The notes: generated by a model from the sequence alone, not told the origin. A DNA stretch of 64,000 nucleotides from Bog-532 sp965277615 (GCA_965277615.1 CBDIDG010000004.1:248001-312000), one strand, 5' to 3'. Counted from the first letter of the stretch, positions 28,805 through 37,493 are shown. A program made the numbers and translations.

Positions 28805-28932
28805 CAGGCGGCCCGCCTGAGGCCCAGGTTGTCGCGTGAACCGTAGACACACAGCGCATACAGGGCGCCCCGGGGACGGCGAAAGTCGCTGCTCTCCCCA
28901 CTGGAGTGTCTGCTCGTCGCTGCCGACGCCAT
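28804..28932 (-). CDS. Small 42-residue gene coupled to the HAD hydrolase gene
   Basis: An open frame of 42 codons starting at an ATG that has GGGAGGG five bases before it and ending in TGA inside TGATG, where the ATG starts the HAD gene. The product is basic and begins MASAATSRHSSGESSDFRR, with no recognised family or membrane helix. Operator 6 lies 66 bp upstream of this ATG, the usual distance in the window, which supports it as the true first gene of the transcript. It may be a small protein or only a coupling leader. Confidence 0.55.
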   Translation of the reverse strand: MASAATSRHSSGESSDFRRPRGALYALCVYGSRDNLGLRRAA

Positions 28933-28997
28933 GGAGCCCTCCCTGGTTAATTTCGCTCCTGCCTGAGCAGGCTCTCCCTGCGGTTACGGCCCAGGCA

Positions 28998-29014
28998 TCA
29001 CCCGTCCCGGGTGG
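28998..29014 (-). promoter_or_regulatory. Operator 6 for the 42-codon gene and HAD hydrolase
   Basis: TCACCC-GTCCC-GGGTGG, one mismatch. GAGCCT on the minus strand begins 32 bp from the centre. The predicted leader before the 42-codon gene is about 30 nt and contains its ribosome-binding site. Confidence 0.6.
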
Positions 29015-29033
29015 TAGCCAGGCCAGCTCGGGG

Positions 29034-29321
29034 TCACCCGCGGTCGGCCCCGGTCTCCTCGTCGCCCGATTCGGCAGCGGGCTGCTCTGTGCGGGCTGAC
29101 TGGGCCAACCGGGCCTGATCGTGGAGGCGGCGCACTTCCAGGACCTGCACGCCGAGCAGCTCGAGCCTGGCCAGCAGCCCGTGCAGAGCGGCCTGATCAG
29201 GCAACTGACCGTGGACTACCGTCTCTACCGGCTCGACCGAGGCGACCAGCTCCTCGAAGTCAAGCAAGGCCTCTGGCGGCAGGATGCCGGTGATACGTAT
29301 CTCGTAGGAAGAGGAACTCAC
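29034..29321 (-). CDS. Small conserved soluble protein
   Basis: A 95-residue protein with a compact alpha/beta pattern (YEIRITGILPPEALLDFEEL, VVHGQLPDQAALHGLLARL, LEVRRL) and an acidic tail. I have the impression of similar short proteins in other actinobacteria but know no function. GTG 29321 is chosen, since GGGGG lies three bases before it; the in-frame TTG at 29336 has no site. Operator 7 lies upstream with a well-spaced -10-like hexamer. Confidence 0.7.
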   Translation of the reverse strand: MSSSSYEIRITGILPPEALLDFEELVASVEPVETVVHGQLPDQAALHGLLARLELLGVQVLEVRRLHDQARLAQSARTEQPAAESGDEETGADRG

Positions 29322-29391
29322 CGGGCCCCCAATCAATTCGAAGTAGCGGTGCCCGTAGCCCTCATGGTGAGGCTCTCTGCCCCGTTACGCC

Positions 29392-29408
29392 CCCCTCATG
29401 GCGGGTGA
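29392..29408 (-). promoter_or_regulatory. Operator 7 (degenerate left half) for the 95-residue protein gene
   Basis: CCCCTC-ATGGC-GGGTGA: the right half is perfect, the left keeps three of six positions. CACCAT on the minus strand starts exactly 31 bp from the centre (29369), which is why I keep it. Confidence 0.45.
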
Positions 29409-29435
29409 CTTCTTTATCGCAGAAGGGTGAGTTGC

Positions 29436-30896
29436 TCATCGCGGAGGCGACGACGCGGGAAATTCTGGGCGACCGTCCGAGCCGGCTGGGACCGGACTGG
29501 CCGGGGCCGGGCTGGCCGAGGGCGGCCCGGCCGCGGGCCGCGGGCTTTCGGCGGCGGGGTCAGCGGCCGGACTCGGGGTGAGCCGGGCCGAGAGGACGTA
29601 GGCCACCACGACGGCCACGATGACCAGCGGCATGACGGCCACGCCGTCCGACGAGCCCAGCAGGAGGGCGGCCAGCAGGACGGAGGTCAGCGGCAGCCGG
29701 AGCATGACCACGGACATCGCAGCGATGCCCATGGCAACGCCGTCGACGAGCGGCAGCCCGGGCAGGTGTGACAGCGCGACCCCGCCCGCCGCCCCGAGGA
29801 ACAGGGCCGGGAACGTGGGGCCGCCGCGGAAGCTGCTCAGCGAAATCCCGTACGCGATCCCCTTGCAGACCAGCAGGAGCACCAGTGCTCCGACGGTGTA
29901 GCTGGCGGCGTGGTCTACGAACGGGCCGAGGGCGGACTGCCCGGAGAACAGCACCTCGGAGGAGCCTTTCCCAGTGCCGGCGGCGAACGCGATGGCCAGG
30001 CCCGCGACGGCCAGGCCGATCACCGGAGTGAGCAGCACTCTCCGCCGGTCGACGTAAGGCCGCAGGAGCAGGCCCAGCCACCGGATGCCCATGCCGAAGG
30101 GGACGGCCAGCACGCCGATCGCCAGCGCCCAGCCGAACTCCCCGATCGTCGGAGCACCGACGTGCGGAAGGCCCGGGATGGCCAGCGAGAACGTACCCAG
30201 CCCGGTCCAGGCGTCCAGGCCGACGAACACGAGCGAGCCGACCCCGGCGGCCAGCAGCCCCGGGACCAGCACCACCTGCAGCATCGCCCCGCCCAGGCCA
30301 GAGGCCTCCATCAGGAGGAACGCCCCGGTTATCGGGGATCCGAGCAAGGTGCTGATGGCGGCGAAGCTGCCGGCCGCGGCCACGGCCGCCTGGGTCCGGG
30401 CGGGAGCGTCCCGCTTGACGAGCTTGACCGCGAGGACGCCGAGCCCGCCGCCGAGGGCGATCAGGGGCGCCTCGGGACCGAGGACCACGCCCAGGCTCAA
30501 CGTCGCGAACGCGGCCAGTAGGATGCCCGGAAGCTCCCGGGGAGTTGGCGCCCCCGCGCCGGCCTTGAATCCGTCCGCGGGCGAGTGGCCACCCGTGCCG
30601 GGCAGGTACTTGATGGTCAGGGCGACCAGCACCCCGGCCAGCAGCAGCGGCAGAATCGGCCACCACAGTGGTTCGCCGTGGAAGCCCAAGCCCTTGGGCA
30701 GATCGGTGAAGATCCAGCCCTGCAGCTTGCTGACCAGGGCGAGGAAGAAGTAGGCCGCCGCTGAGACGGGCGCGCCGATGATCACGGCGAGGACCAGCAG
30801 AACGATATAGCTCCGGGACCGCAACAGCGCCAGCGGATCCGGCGGCTTATCCGGGTCCGCCGGGCTGGGCGGGTCAGGAGGATCGGGCGTACTCAC
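29436..30896 (-). CDS. CLC-family chloride channel or Cl-/H+ antiporter
   Basis: A 486-residue membrane protein with the CLC layout of about ten or more helices. Visible motifs are GPEAPLIALG (equivalent of G(K/R)EGP, with the gating Glu kept), GSPITGAFLLMEA, and GGPTFPALFLGAA (equivalent of GxFxP). The first ion-binding motif, normally GSGIP, is altered to GTGGHSP. The C-terminus is a proline/alanine-rich tail. By family it exchanges or conducts chloride, and in E. coli such proteins support glutamate-decarboxylase acid resistance. The GTG start follows AGGAGG by eight bases. It is the third gene of an operon with the CMD-like and SHOCT genes behind operator 8. Confidence 0.92.
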   Translation of the reverse strand: MSTPDPPDPPSPADPDKPPDPLALLRSRSYIVLLVLAVIIGAPVSAAAYFFLALVSKLQGWIFTDLPKGLGFHGEPLWWPILPLLLAGVLVALTIKYLPGTGGHSPADGFKAGAGAPTPRELPGILLAAFATLSLGVVLGPEAPLIALGGGLGVLAVKLVKRDAPARTQAAVAAAGSFAAISTLLGSPITGAFLLMEASGLGGAMLQVVLVPGLLAAGVGSLVFVGLDAWTGLGTFSLAIPGLPHVGAPTIGEFGWALAIGVLAVPFGMGIRWLGLLLRPYVDRRRVLLTPVIGLAVAGLAIAFAAGTGKGSSEVLFSGQSALGPFVDHAASYTVGALVLLLVCKGIAYGISLSSFRGGPTFPALFLGAAGGVALSHLPGLPLVDGVAMGIAAMSVVMLRLPLTSVLLAALLLGSSDGVAVMPLVIVAVVVAYVLSARLTPSPAADPAAESPRPAAGPPSASPAPASPVPAGSDGRPEFPASSPPR

Positions 30897-30950
30897 CAGG
30901 TTTCCTCCTGACCCCGCAGCGCGTCCTGGACAGCCGTGCTCCGCGCTGAA

Positions 30951-31274
30951 TCAGCCGCCGAGCAGTTTGGCCTTGGCGGCGGTGAATTCGTTGTCGGTCA
31001 GAGCGCCGCTCTGATGCAGGGCGTCGAGCTGGTTCAGCTGGTCGAGCAGGGACGGTCCCGCGGGCGGGGCTGCGGGCTCCGGTGGCGGCGGCGCGTAGGC
31101 CTGCTGGGGCGGCGGCGCGGCTGCCTGCTGCTGTTGAAGGTCGCTGATCTGGGCGTTCTGCTCGGCCTCGGCCTGGGCTTGCTCGGCATTTCTGTTCGCG
31201 TTGTGGCGGCCGGCGGCGTACGCGCCGCCGCCGATGACCGCCGCGCGCAGGAGCGGGCGTCGTCGTCTCATCAT
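30951..31274 (-). CDS. SHOCT-domain protein
   Basis: A 107-residue protein. An arginine-rich start and a short glycine/alanine hydrophobic stretch (LLRAAVIGGGAYAAG) are followed by a coiled-coil-like Gln/Ala-rich region, a proline-rich linker and a C-terminal SHOCT motif (LLDQLNQLDALHQSGALTDNEFTAAKAKLL). SHOCT motifs are thought to mediate oligomerisation of membrane-associated proteins. AGGAGG precedes the first ATG by six bases. It lies between the CMD-like and CLC genes with short spacers, so all three are probably co-transcribed. Confidence 0.85.
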   Translation of the reverse strand: MMRRRRPLLRAAVIGGGAYAAGRHNANRNAEQAQAEAEQNAQISDLQQQQAAAPPPQQAYAPPPPEPAAPPAGPSLLDQLNQLDALHQSGALTDNEFTAAKAKLLGG

Positions 31275-31322
31275 TTCTGCCTCCTGGAAAACCGGTCGAC
31301 CCTGCGGATTCTGTGCGCTCGC

Positions 31323-31682
31323 TTAGGCGTCGGGCGGGAGCTCGAGGCCGAGGGCCAGCATGAGTTCAGGTGCGGCCGACATCACCCTGGGCCCACCTAC
31401 CTGCGGCCAGATCGCCCGTAGCACGCCGATCAGGTCCTGCGGCGTGGCGCCCGCGGCGAGCGCGTTGGCGACCTGCCACAGGTACGAGGCGGGCGGCGCG
31501 TCGAGGGCGATGAGGGCAGCGATCTTGACGAGCGAAAAAGTGCGGGCGTCGAGGCCGCTGCTGGCCTGCTCGCTTTCCCGGAACGCCAGAACCTCCTCCA
31601 GAACCGTCTGATCGCCGACGGCCAGGCCGGTCAGCGTGTCCTGGGTGGCGGCATCGACGTCGGCCTTGACGGGCGTTGTCAT
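31323..31682 (-). CDS. Carboxymuconolactone decarboxylase-like protein without catalytic cysteines
   Basis: A 119-residue all-helical protein of the CMD/AhpD fold (LDARTFSLVKIAALIALDAPPASY, ANALAAGATPQDLIGVL). The CxxC pair of AhpD-type peroxidoreductases is absent; the protein has no cysteine, so a redox role is unlikely and its reaction is unknown. AAAGGAG lies before ATG 31682; a longer in-frame version to 31739 lacks support. It is the first gene after operator 8 and heads the operon with SHOCT and CLC. Confidence 0.82.
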   Translation of the reverse strand: MTTPVKADVDAATQDTLTGLAVGDQTVLEEVLAFRESEQASSGLDARTFSLVKIAALIALDAPPASYLWQVANALAAGATPQDLIGVLRAIWPQVGGPRVMSAAPELMLALGLELPPDA

Positions 31683-31773
31683 GATCAGGCTCCTTTGGTC
31701 TCGGGCACCGGGCAGGTGGCGCATATGGCCACCACCCACCCCTCAACTCTCGCGCTGGCCTGCGGTTCGCGCG

Positions 31774-31790
31774 TCACCCGCAGGGGATGA
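31774..31790 (-). promoter_or_regulatory. Operator 8 for the CMD-SHOCT-CLC operon
   Basis: TCACCC-GCAGG-GGATGA, one mismatch. GAGAGT on the minus strand starts 31 bp from the centre (31751). The leader to ATG 31682 would be about 60 nt. Confidence 0.65.
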
Positions 31791-31806
31791 TCCGGCGGCG
31801 GGCTGG

Positions 31807-32469
31807 TCAGCCGTGCACGAGGCCGAGGACGCCGTTGACGGCTACGATCACGCCGCCCACGAGCAGGACGGCGATGAGGATCTTGTTGCCGTTCGCGCGC
31901 AGCCAGCCGTTGAACGCGGTCAGGTACCGGGTCGTCGCGCCGGGCGCGACAATGTGCACCAGCAGGGGCAGCCACACCAGGAGCGCGTTGAGCACGACGA
32001 CGACGATGATGGCGGTCGTGGTTTCTTCGATGTCAGCATTGGCCGTGGCGATCACCTGAACCGCGGCGATGAACGTGATCCCCGGCGCGAACAGCAGCAG
32101 GCCGACGGCAAAGGCGCTCCTGGGGGCGGGATCGGCGATCAACCTCGAGACGAGCCCCTGCTTGGGGTGGTCGGGATCGGGCGGCTTCGGTTTCCGCCGG
32201 GCCAGGAAGGCGCCCGCTGCGATCATCAGCAGGCCGAGGCCGAGCCGCAGGCCGTAGCGGGGCGTGCGCTGATTGTGGTGGCTCAGGCCGGTGTTGCGCA
32301 GGATCACGATCACCACCAGGCCCATGACCAGGCTCATGATGATCGCGCCCGCCAGGTACGCCGTGCCCACTAGCCGGGGCCGGGCCGAGCCGAGGTAGAC
32401 GGCGGACACCAGAAGGGTGGTCGGGGACAGCGCGGCTAGCAGGGCGAGGCCGGCCGCCTGCAGGATCAC
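31807..32469 (-). CDS. GAP/Sap-family membrane protein
   Basis: A 220-residue protein with six helices in the GAP (Sap, sulfolipid-addressing) arrangement: LLAALSPTTLLVSAVYL, a central basic loop with RRKPKPPDPDHPKQG, then LLLFAPGITFIAAVQV and a C-terminal helix. These proteins belong to the LysE-like exporter group and are thought to move lipids or small molecules. It starts with GTG overlapping the stop of the 469-residue gene (GTGA), so it is translationally coupled to it. A second member of the family is encoded at 46332. Confidence 0.82.
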   Translation of the reverse strand: MILQAAGLALLAALSPTTLLVSAVYLGSARPRLVGTAYLAGAIIMSLVMGLVVIVILRNTGLSHHNQRTPRYGLRLGLGLLMIAAGAFLARRKPKPPDPDHPKQGLVSRLIADPAPRSAFAVGLLLFAPGITFIAAVQVIATANADIEETTTAIIVVVVLNALLVWLPLLVHIVAPGATTRYLTAFNGWLRANGNKILIAVLLVGGVIVAVNGVLGLVHG

Positions 32470-33875
32470 CGGCTGCCCGCCATCCCCGGCTCACCGGGCG
32501 GGGCGGGCGGGCTGGGTGGATCAGGCGGAGTAGTGGCCGAAGCAGCCGGCCTACTGCCGATCAGCTCGATCAACCCGAGCACCACGAGCAGCAGAACGAC
32601 GATGACGATGACGACGGTGGCGGAGGGCTGACCCCAGAACACGAAAATCAGCGCGGCCAGGGCGACTGCGGAGATGCGCAGCGCCCGGCGGTGCGCGTAG
32701 GTCCAGCGACCGACCGGGCCGGTCCGGATCCCGAGATGCTCGGCGCCGTGGCGCAGCCAGCCGAAGCCTGAGGTGAAGGCGCCCCGGGTCCGGACCGCGG
32801 TCACCGATGGGCCGGTCATGAACGCACCGGCCGCGATGACCAGGCCGATGACCAGGACCAGGCGCAGCCCGTCCTTGATAAACCGGACGAACGTATCGAA
32901 CAGGACGGCCGCGGCGTCGGCGGGCAGCGTGCTGCTCGGCACGCTGCTCAGGTAGATGCTGCGGAAGATCAGCAGGCCGGCCGCGAGCACCAGCATCGAT
33001 GCCGCCAGGCCCAGCCCGGCCCCGATCAGGGCGCGCCGGTGCCTGCGGGCCACGTACACGCCGGCCGCCAGCAGCAGCACGACCAGGATCGGCGCCACGA
33101 TCTTGAAGTCGTTGACCGCCCGGTATCCGCTCTGCGCCTTGACCAGGTACTTGGCCGAGAACAGGGTGAACGTGGGGTTGATGGCCGGGAGTTTGCTGAC
33201 GATGGACAGGCCGCGGCTGGCCAGGTCCTGTTTGACGAGGGTGATGAACGGTCCGAGGTTGAGGACGACGTTGCCGTTGCTGACGCTGACCGAGGTGCTG
33301 CCCTGCCCGGAGAGCACCTTGACCAGCTGGGTGTGGATACGGGTGTTGGCCTGGACCCACAGCTGAGCGAACCTCGGGCTCGTCACTATCTTGTGCACCT
33401 GGGTGTGCACGAAATTGGTGAACGCGCTGTTGAGCTGCGGGGCGAAGTTGTGCAGCAGCGTTCCGACGCGCGGCAGACCTTTTTCGGTCAGGGCGGCGGC
33501 GGCCTGATTGGCGTACCCGGTGACGTTGACCTGGGTCGTGATCGCGTTCGTGATCTTATCGGTCAGGGCGTTCTGAACGGCCTTGTCATGAACCAGCGGC
33601 GCCACGTTCTCCACGTACCGTGAGGTATCGGAGACCTGATTGCCGGCCCAGACTCCCAGCAGGGAGATCGGCGCGAGGATGCAGCCGAGCACGATGAGGA
33701 CCGTGGCGACCGGCGCCCGCCAGCGGCCGCGCCGCCGGCCGGCGGGCGGCTGTGCCTCCTGCCGGCTACGCAGCTCGGCCACTTCGGCGCGCAGACGATC
33801 GATTTCTGCCTGCTCTTCCGGGCTGACTCCTGAGCCTTCGGCCGCAGGGCCCGCCGCAGGGACGGCGTCAGACAA
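32466..33875 (-). CDS. Membrane protein with N-terminal coiled coil and large extracytoplasmic domain
   Basis: A 469-residue protein of unknown function. A short coiled coil (EEQAEIDRLRAEVAELRSRQ) precedes helix 1 (~55-78). An extracytoplasmic domain of about 170 residues follows (QVSDTSRYVENVAPLVHD onward, with TQVNVTGYANQAAAALTEKG), then four or five more helices and a proline-rich tail. I have seen this layout in actinobacterial hypothetical proteins but know no function. The start is TTG at 33875, chosen because AGGAGG lies six bases before it. The ribosome-binding segment is duplicated in tandem. Operator 9 controls it on the minus side. Confidence 0.8.
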   Translation of the reverse strand: MSDAVPAAGPAAEGSGVSPEEQAEIDRLRAEVAELRSRQEAQPPAGRRRGRWRAPVATVLIVLGCILAPISLLGVWAGNQVSDTSRYVENVAPLVHDKAVQNALTDKITNAITTQVNVTGYANQAAAALTEKGLPRVGTLLHNFAPQLNSAFTNFVHTQVHKIVTSPRFAQLWVQANTRIHTQLVKVLSGQGSTSVSVSNGNVVLNLGPFITLVKQDLASRGLSIVSKLPAINPTFTLFSAKYLVKAQSGYRAVNDFKIVAPILVVLLLAAGVYVARRHRRALIGAGLGLAASMLVLAAGLLIFRSIYLSSVPSSTLPADAAAVLFDTFVRFIKDGLRLVLVIGLVIAAGAFMTGPSVTAVRTRGAFTSGFGWLRHGAEHLGIRTGPVGRWTYAHRRALRISAVALAALIFVFWGQPSATVVIVIVVLLLVVLGLIELIGSRPAASATTPPDPPSPPAPPGEPGMAGSR

Positions 33876-33908
33876 CGCATGCCTCCTGAGACAACGGATG
33901 CCTCCTGC
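33871..33908 (-). repeat. 19-bp tandem duplication containing the ribosome-binding site
   Basis: Two 19-bp units, GACAACGCATGCCTCCTGA and GACAACGGATGCCTCCTGC, abut. On the minus strand each carries AGGAGG followed six bases later by TTG. The inner copy starts the 469-residue protein; the outer copy would start an eight-codon peptide that stops just inside the gene. Confidence 0.85.
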
Positions 33909-33954
33909 CGATTACTGGATTCGTTCACCGTCCCTCGCCACGCCGCCGCGCGCT

Positions 33955-33971
33955 TCACCCGGTCGGGGTGA
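33955..33971. promoter_or_regulatory. Operator 9, divergent: 469-residue membrane protein and cydDC
   Basis: TCACCC-GGTCG-GGGTGA, both halves perfect. On the plus side CATCAT starts 31 bp away (33994) and the cydD ATG follows six bases after it, which makes cydD leaderless. On the minus side GACGGT starts 31 bp away (33932), giving a leader of about 50 nt. Confidence 0.72.
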
Positions 33972-34005
33972 GTTGCCCATGGCGGCATGACCGCATCATC
34001 GGCGT

Positions 34006-35751
34006 ATGAGCAATCGCGGGCCGGTTGATCCGCGGCTGCTGCGTTACGCCGGTGCCGCGCGCGGTTACCTGGTCGTTACGGTGGCGCTCGGACTGGCCGG
34101 AACGGCGCTGATCTTGGCCCAGGCCGGCCTGCTGGCCCACGCCCTCGCGACTGCAGCCCGCGGTGACATGGTCGCCACGCTGGCGGGCACGCTCACGGCC
34201 CTGCTGATCGTGGTGGCGGCGCGGGCGGCCGTGAACTACGGCGGTGAGATCACCGCGCTCCGCGCGGCCGCGACCGTCAAGTCACAGCTGCGCAGTGCGC
34301 TCACCGCGCGGGCGCTGCGGCTCGGCCCCGGGTGGCTGGGTGGCCAGCGGGCGGGTGAGATCGCGACCCTGAGCACCCGGGGCCTGGACGGGCTGGACAC
34401 CTATTTCGCCCGCTACCTGCCGCAGCTCGTGCTCGGGGTGCTGGTGCCCATCGCCGTGGTGGTCCGGGTGGCGGCCGCAGACTGGATTTCGGCGGTGATC
34501 ATCGCGGTGACGCTGCCGCTGATCCCCTTCTTCGCGGTGCTGGTCGGCTGGCACACCAAGGCGCAGACGCGGAAGCAATGGCGATTGCTGGCCATCCTCG
34601 GGGGCCACTTCCTCGATGTGGTGGAGGGCCTGCCCACGCTCAAGGTGTTCGGCCGGGCCCGGGCCCAGGAAGCGGTCGTCGCCAAGGTCACGGACGACTA
34701 CCGGAAAACGACGATGGCGACCTTGCGGATCGCCTTTCTGTCCGCGCTGGTCCTGGAGCTAGCCGCTGCGGTGGCGACCGCGCTCGTCGCGGTCGAGGTC
34801 GGGCTCCGCCTGCTGTATGGCCACATCGGCTACGAGACGGCACTGCTGGTGCTGCTGCTCACTCCGGAAGCATTTCTGCCGCTGCGCGCGGTCGGGTCCC
34901 AGTTCCACGCGAGCATGGAGGGGGCCGCCGCGGCCGGGCGCGTGTTCGAGATCCTGGATACTCCGGTACCGGACGGGCCGACCAGCCAGCAGGCCGAATC
35001 GGCCCGGCCGACCCGGGCCGCTGCGCCCACGGTGGCAGCGGACCTGCGGGTCGCTGAGATCAGGCTGGACGGGATCACCGCGGCCTATCCGGGCCGTTCC
35101 CAACCCGCTCTGGACGGGGTCAGCCTGACCGTCGCGCCGGGTGAGCGGATCGTGCTGACCGGGCCGAGCGGCGCGGGCAAGAGCACGCTGCTGGCCCTGC
35201 TGCTCCGCTTCCTGGCCCCGGCGGCCGGGGTCATCGCGGCGGGCGGGGTCGACGTGGCCGCGACAGATCTGGAGCAATGGCGGCGGCAGATCGCGTGGGT
35301 ACCCCAGCAGCCATACCTGTTCAGCGGAAGCGCAGCCGACAACATCGCGCTCGGCCAGCCCGCCGCGAGCCGTGCGGCCATCGGCCGGGCCGCCGGGCTG
35401 GCTGGCGCGGCCGAGTTCATCGATGCGCTGCCGCGCGGCTACGACACACCGCTCGGGGAGCGCGGCCTGCGGCTATCGGCCGGTCAGCGTCAGCGGATCG
35501 CGCTGGCCCGCGCGTTCCTGCGTGACGCTCCCCTGCTGCTGCTCGACGAGCCCACCGCTCATCTGGATCCGGCCGGGGCCGGGCTGATCGCCTCGGCCCT
35601 GGATACGGAACTGGCCGACCGCACCGTCATCCTGATCAGCCACGGCCGGGACTGGGCCGCTGGGGGCGGCGGCCGGGTCCTCAGCCTGGACCACGGGATC
35701 CTGGTATCACCGGCTGGTCCGGCGCGGACGGCGGCGGCGGTGACCACATGA
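34006..35751 (+). CDS. cydD: Thiol reductant ABC exporter subunit CydD
   Basis: A 581-residue fused ABC exporter half: six transmembrane helices in residues ~1-310 and a nucleotide-binding domain after ~350 with Walker A GPSGAGKST, signature LSAGQRQRIAL and Walker B LLLLDEPTAHLD. With CydC it exports cysteine or glutathione to the extracytoplasmic side and is needed for assembly of cytochrome bd. The ATG has no ribosome-binding site and lies six bases after a -10-like CATCAT, so it is probably leaderless and driven by operator 9. It overlaps cydC by four bases. Confidence 0.95.
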   Translation: MSNRGPVDPRLLRYAGAARGYLVVTVALGLAGTALILAQAGLLAHALATAARGDMVATLAGTLTALLIVVAARAAVNYGGEITALRAAATVKSQLRSALTARALRLGPGWLGGQRAGEIATLSTRGLDGLDTYFARYLPQLVLGVLVPIAVVVRVAAADWISAVIIAVTLPLIPFFAVLVGWHTKAQTRKQWRLLAILGGHFLDVVEGLPTLKVFGRARAQEAVVAKVTDDYRKTTMATLRIAFLSALVLELAAAVATALVAVEVGLRLLYGHIGYETALLVLLLTPEAFLPLRAVGSQFHASMEGAAAAGRVFEILDTPVPDGPTSQQAESARPTRAAAPTVAADLRVAEIRLDGITAAYPGRSQPALDGVSLTVAPGERIVLTGPSGAGKSTLLALLLRFLAPAAGVIAAGGVDVAATDLEQWRRQIAWVPQQPYLFSGSAADNIALGQPAASRAAIGRAAGLAGAAEFIDALPRGYDTPLGERGLRLSAGQRQRIALARAFLRDAPLLLLDEPTAHLDPAGAGLIASALDTELADRTVILISHGRDWAAGGGGRVLSLDHGILVSPAGPARTAAAVTT

Positions 35752-37493
35752 CGAATGAGGTCGTGGCCGGACGGCGGCCGCTGCTGCGGCTGCTCTGGCT
35801 GGCCGGGCCGCTGCGCGGGCGGCTGGCGCTGTCGGTCCTGACGGGCGCGGCGGCCACGGGGTTCGGCGTGGCCCTGCTGGCTACCTCCGGCTTCATGCTG
35901 GCCCGCGCGTCGGAGCATCCTTCCATCCTGGCCATATCCGTCGCGGTGGTGGCGGTCCGGGCGTTCAGCGTCGGCCGCGGCGTGTCCCGCTACCTGGAGC
36001 GTCTGACCTCACACGACGTCGCGTTTCGAGTGCTTACCGACATCCGGGTGGCCATCTACCGGCGGCTGGAACGGCTCGCCCCGGCCGGGCTGGCCGCCTT
36101 CCGGTCCGGTGATCTGCTGGCCGCGCTGATCAGCGACGTGGACGCCACCCAGGACCTGTTTATCCGCGGCATCGGGCCGCCGCTGGCCGCACTGCTGGTC
36201 GGCGCGGGCGCCGTGACGGTGTGCCTGCTGATCCTGGCCCCAGCCGGCGGCCTACTCGCCCTCGGGCTGCTGGCCGCCGGGGCCGCGGCGCCGGCGCTGG
36301 CCGTCGTGGCCTCGCGACGGGCGGCCCGGGCCACCGCACCGGCCCGTGGCGAGCTCAGCGCGACCGTCACCGACCTGCTGGCGGGTGCGGCCGAGCTGCA
36401 CGCGTTCGGCGCCCAGGACACCGCGCTGGCCGCTGCGGCCGAGGCGGACGCCAAGCTGACCGTGCTGGCCAGGCGCTCCGCAACCGCGACGAGCCTGGGC
36501 GGCGGGCTGGTGACCGGCCTCACCGGGCTCACGGTGTGGGCCGTCCTCGTCCTGGGGGTGGCGGCCGTGGGGCACGGCACGCTGACCCGGGTGCCGCTGG
36601 CCGTGCTGACGCTAACCGCGCTGGCCGCCTTCGAGGCGGTAGCTGTCATGCCGGCGGCCGCGTTGCAGCTCGGGGCCGCGCGCGCCTCGGCCCGCCGGGT
36701 CGGCACGATCCTCGACGCGCCGGATCCGGTCACCGAGCCGGCGGTCCCCCGGCCGCTGGACGCCGATGCGCCCGTGTCGGTGCAGATGTCAGGCGTGCAG
36801 GTCCGGTACTCCCGCGACGAGCCGTTCGCGCTGGACGGGCTCGACCTCGACCTGTCCGCGGGACGGCGGGTCGCGCTCATCGGTCCCAGCGGCGCCGGAA
36901 AGTCCACCGCGGCCGCAGTCCTGCTGCGCTTCCGCGAGCCCGTCGGCGGCACCGTCACGCTGAACGGCGCCGACCTGGCCAGTTATGCCGCCGATGAGGT
37001 GCGGACGGTGATCGGCGGCTGTCCGGCCGACCCGCACATCTTCGACGGGACCGTTCGTGACAACGTGCGCCTGGCCCGGGCGGGGGCCAGCGACGGCGAG
37101 CTGACCGCGGCGGCGGCGCGGGCCCGGCTGCTGCCCTGGATCGAGTCCCTGCCGCGGGGCTGGGATACCCCAGTCGGCGCCCACGGGGCCGCCATGTCCG
37201 GCGGAGAACGGCAGCGGCTGGCCCTGGCCCGGGCCCTGCTGGCCGACCCGGCCGTGCTGATTCTCGACGAGCCCACCGCTCACCTGGACCCCGAAGCGCG
37301 CACCGCCCTCACCGCCGATCTGCTGCTGCTCACCGCGGGCCGCGCCACCCTGCTGATCACCCACGAGCTGGAGGGACTCGAGCAGGTCGACGAGATCATC
37401 CTGCTGGACCAGGGCCGGGTCACCGAGCGCGGCACGCACGCGGAGCTGATGCAGACCGGCGGCCGCTACTACCAGCTCACCCGTGGGGTGTGA
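35748..37493 (+). CDS. cydC: Thiol reductant ABC exporter subunit CydC
   Basis: A 581-residue partner of CydD, with six helices in the first ~320 residues and an ATPase domain with Walker A GPSGAGKST, signature MSGGERQRLAL and Walker B LILDEPTAHLD. It forms the CydDC heterodimer in the cytoplasmic membrane. Its ATG overlaps the cydD stop (ATGA), so production is stoichiometric. Its partner oxidase genes cydAB are 26 kb away, yet both loci carry the same operator. The G6PDH-like gene follows after 84 bp. Confidence 0.95.
   Translation: MTNEVVAGRRPLLRLLWLAGPLRGRLALSVLTGAAATGFGVALLATSGFMLARASEHPSILAISVAVVAVRAFSVGRGVSRYLERLTSHDVAFRVLTDIRVAIYRRLERLAPAGLAAFRSGDLLAALISDVDATQDLFIRGIGPPLAALLVGAGAVTVCLLILAPAGGLLALGLLAAGAAAPALAVVASRRAARATAPARGELSATVTDLLAGAAELHAFGAQDTALAAAAEADAKLTVLARRSATATSLGGGLVTGLTGLTVWAVLVLGVAAVGHGTLTRVPLAVLTLTALAAFEAVAVMPAAALQLGAARASARRVGTILDAPDPVTEPAVPRPLDADAPVSVQMSGVQVRYSRDEPFALDGLDLDLSAGRRVALIGPSGAGKSTAAAVLLRFREPVGGTVTLNGADLASYAADEVRTVIGGCPADPHIFDGTVRDNVRLARAGASDGELTAAAARARLLPWIESLPRGWDTPVGAHGAAMSGGERQRLALARALLADPAVLILDEPTAHLDPEARTALTADLLLLTAGRATLLITHELEGLEQVDEIILLDQGRVTERGTHAELMQTGGRYYQLTRGV

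Noticed and set aside
29414..29430. A further GGGTGA near the CLC stop codon
   Set aside because: The left half does not match and no NANNNT hexamer stands at 31 bp on either side; it lies at the end of the CLC gene.
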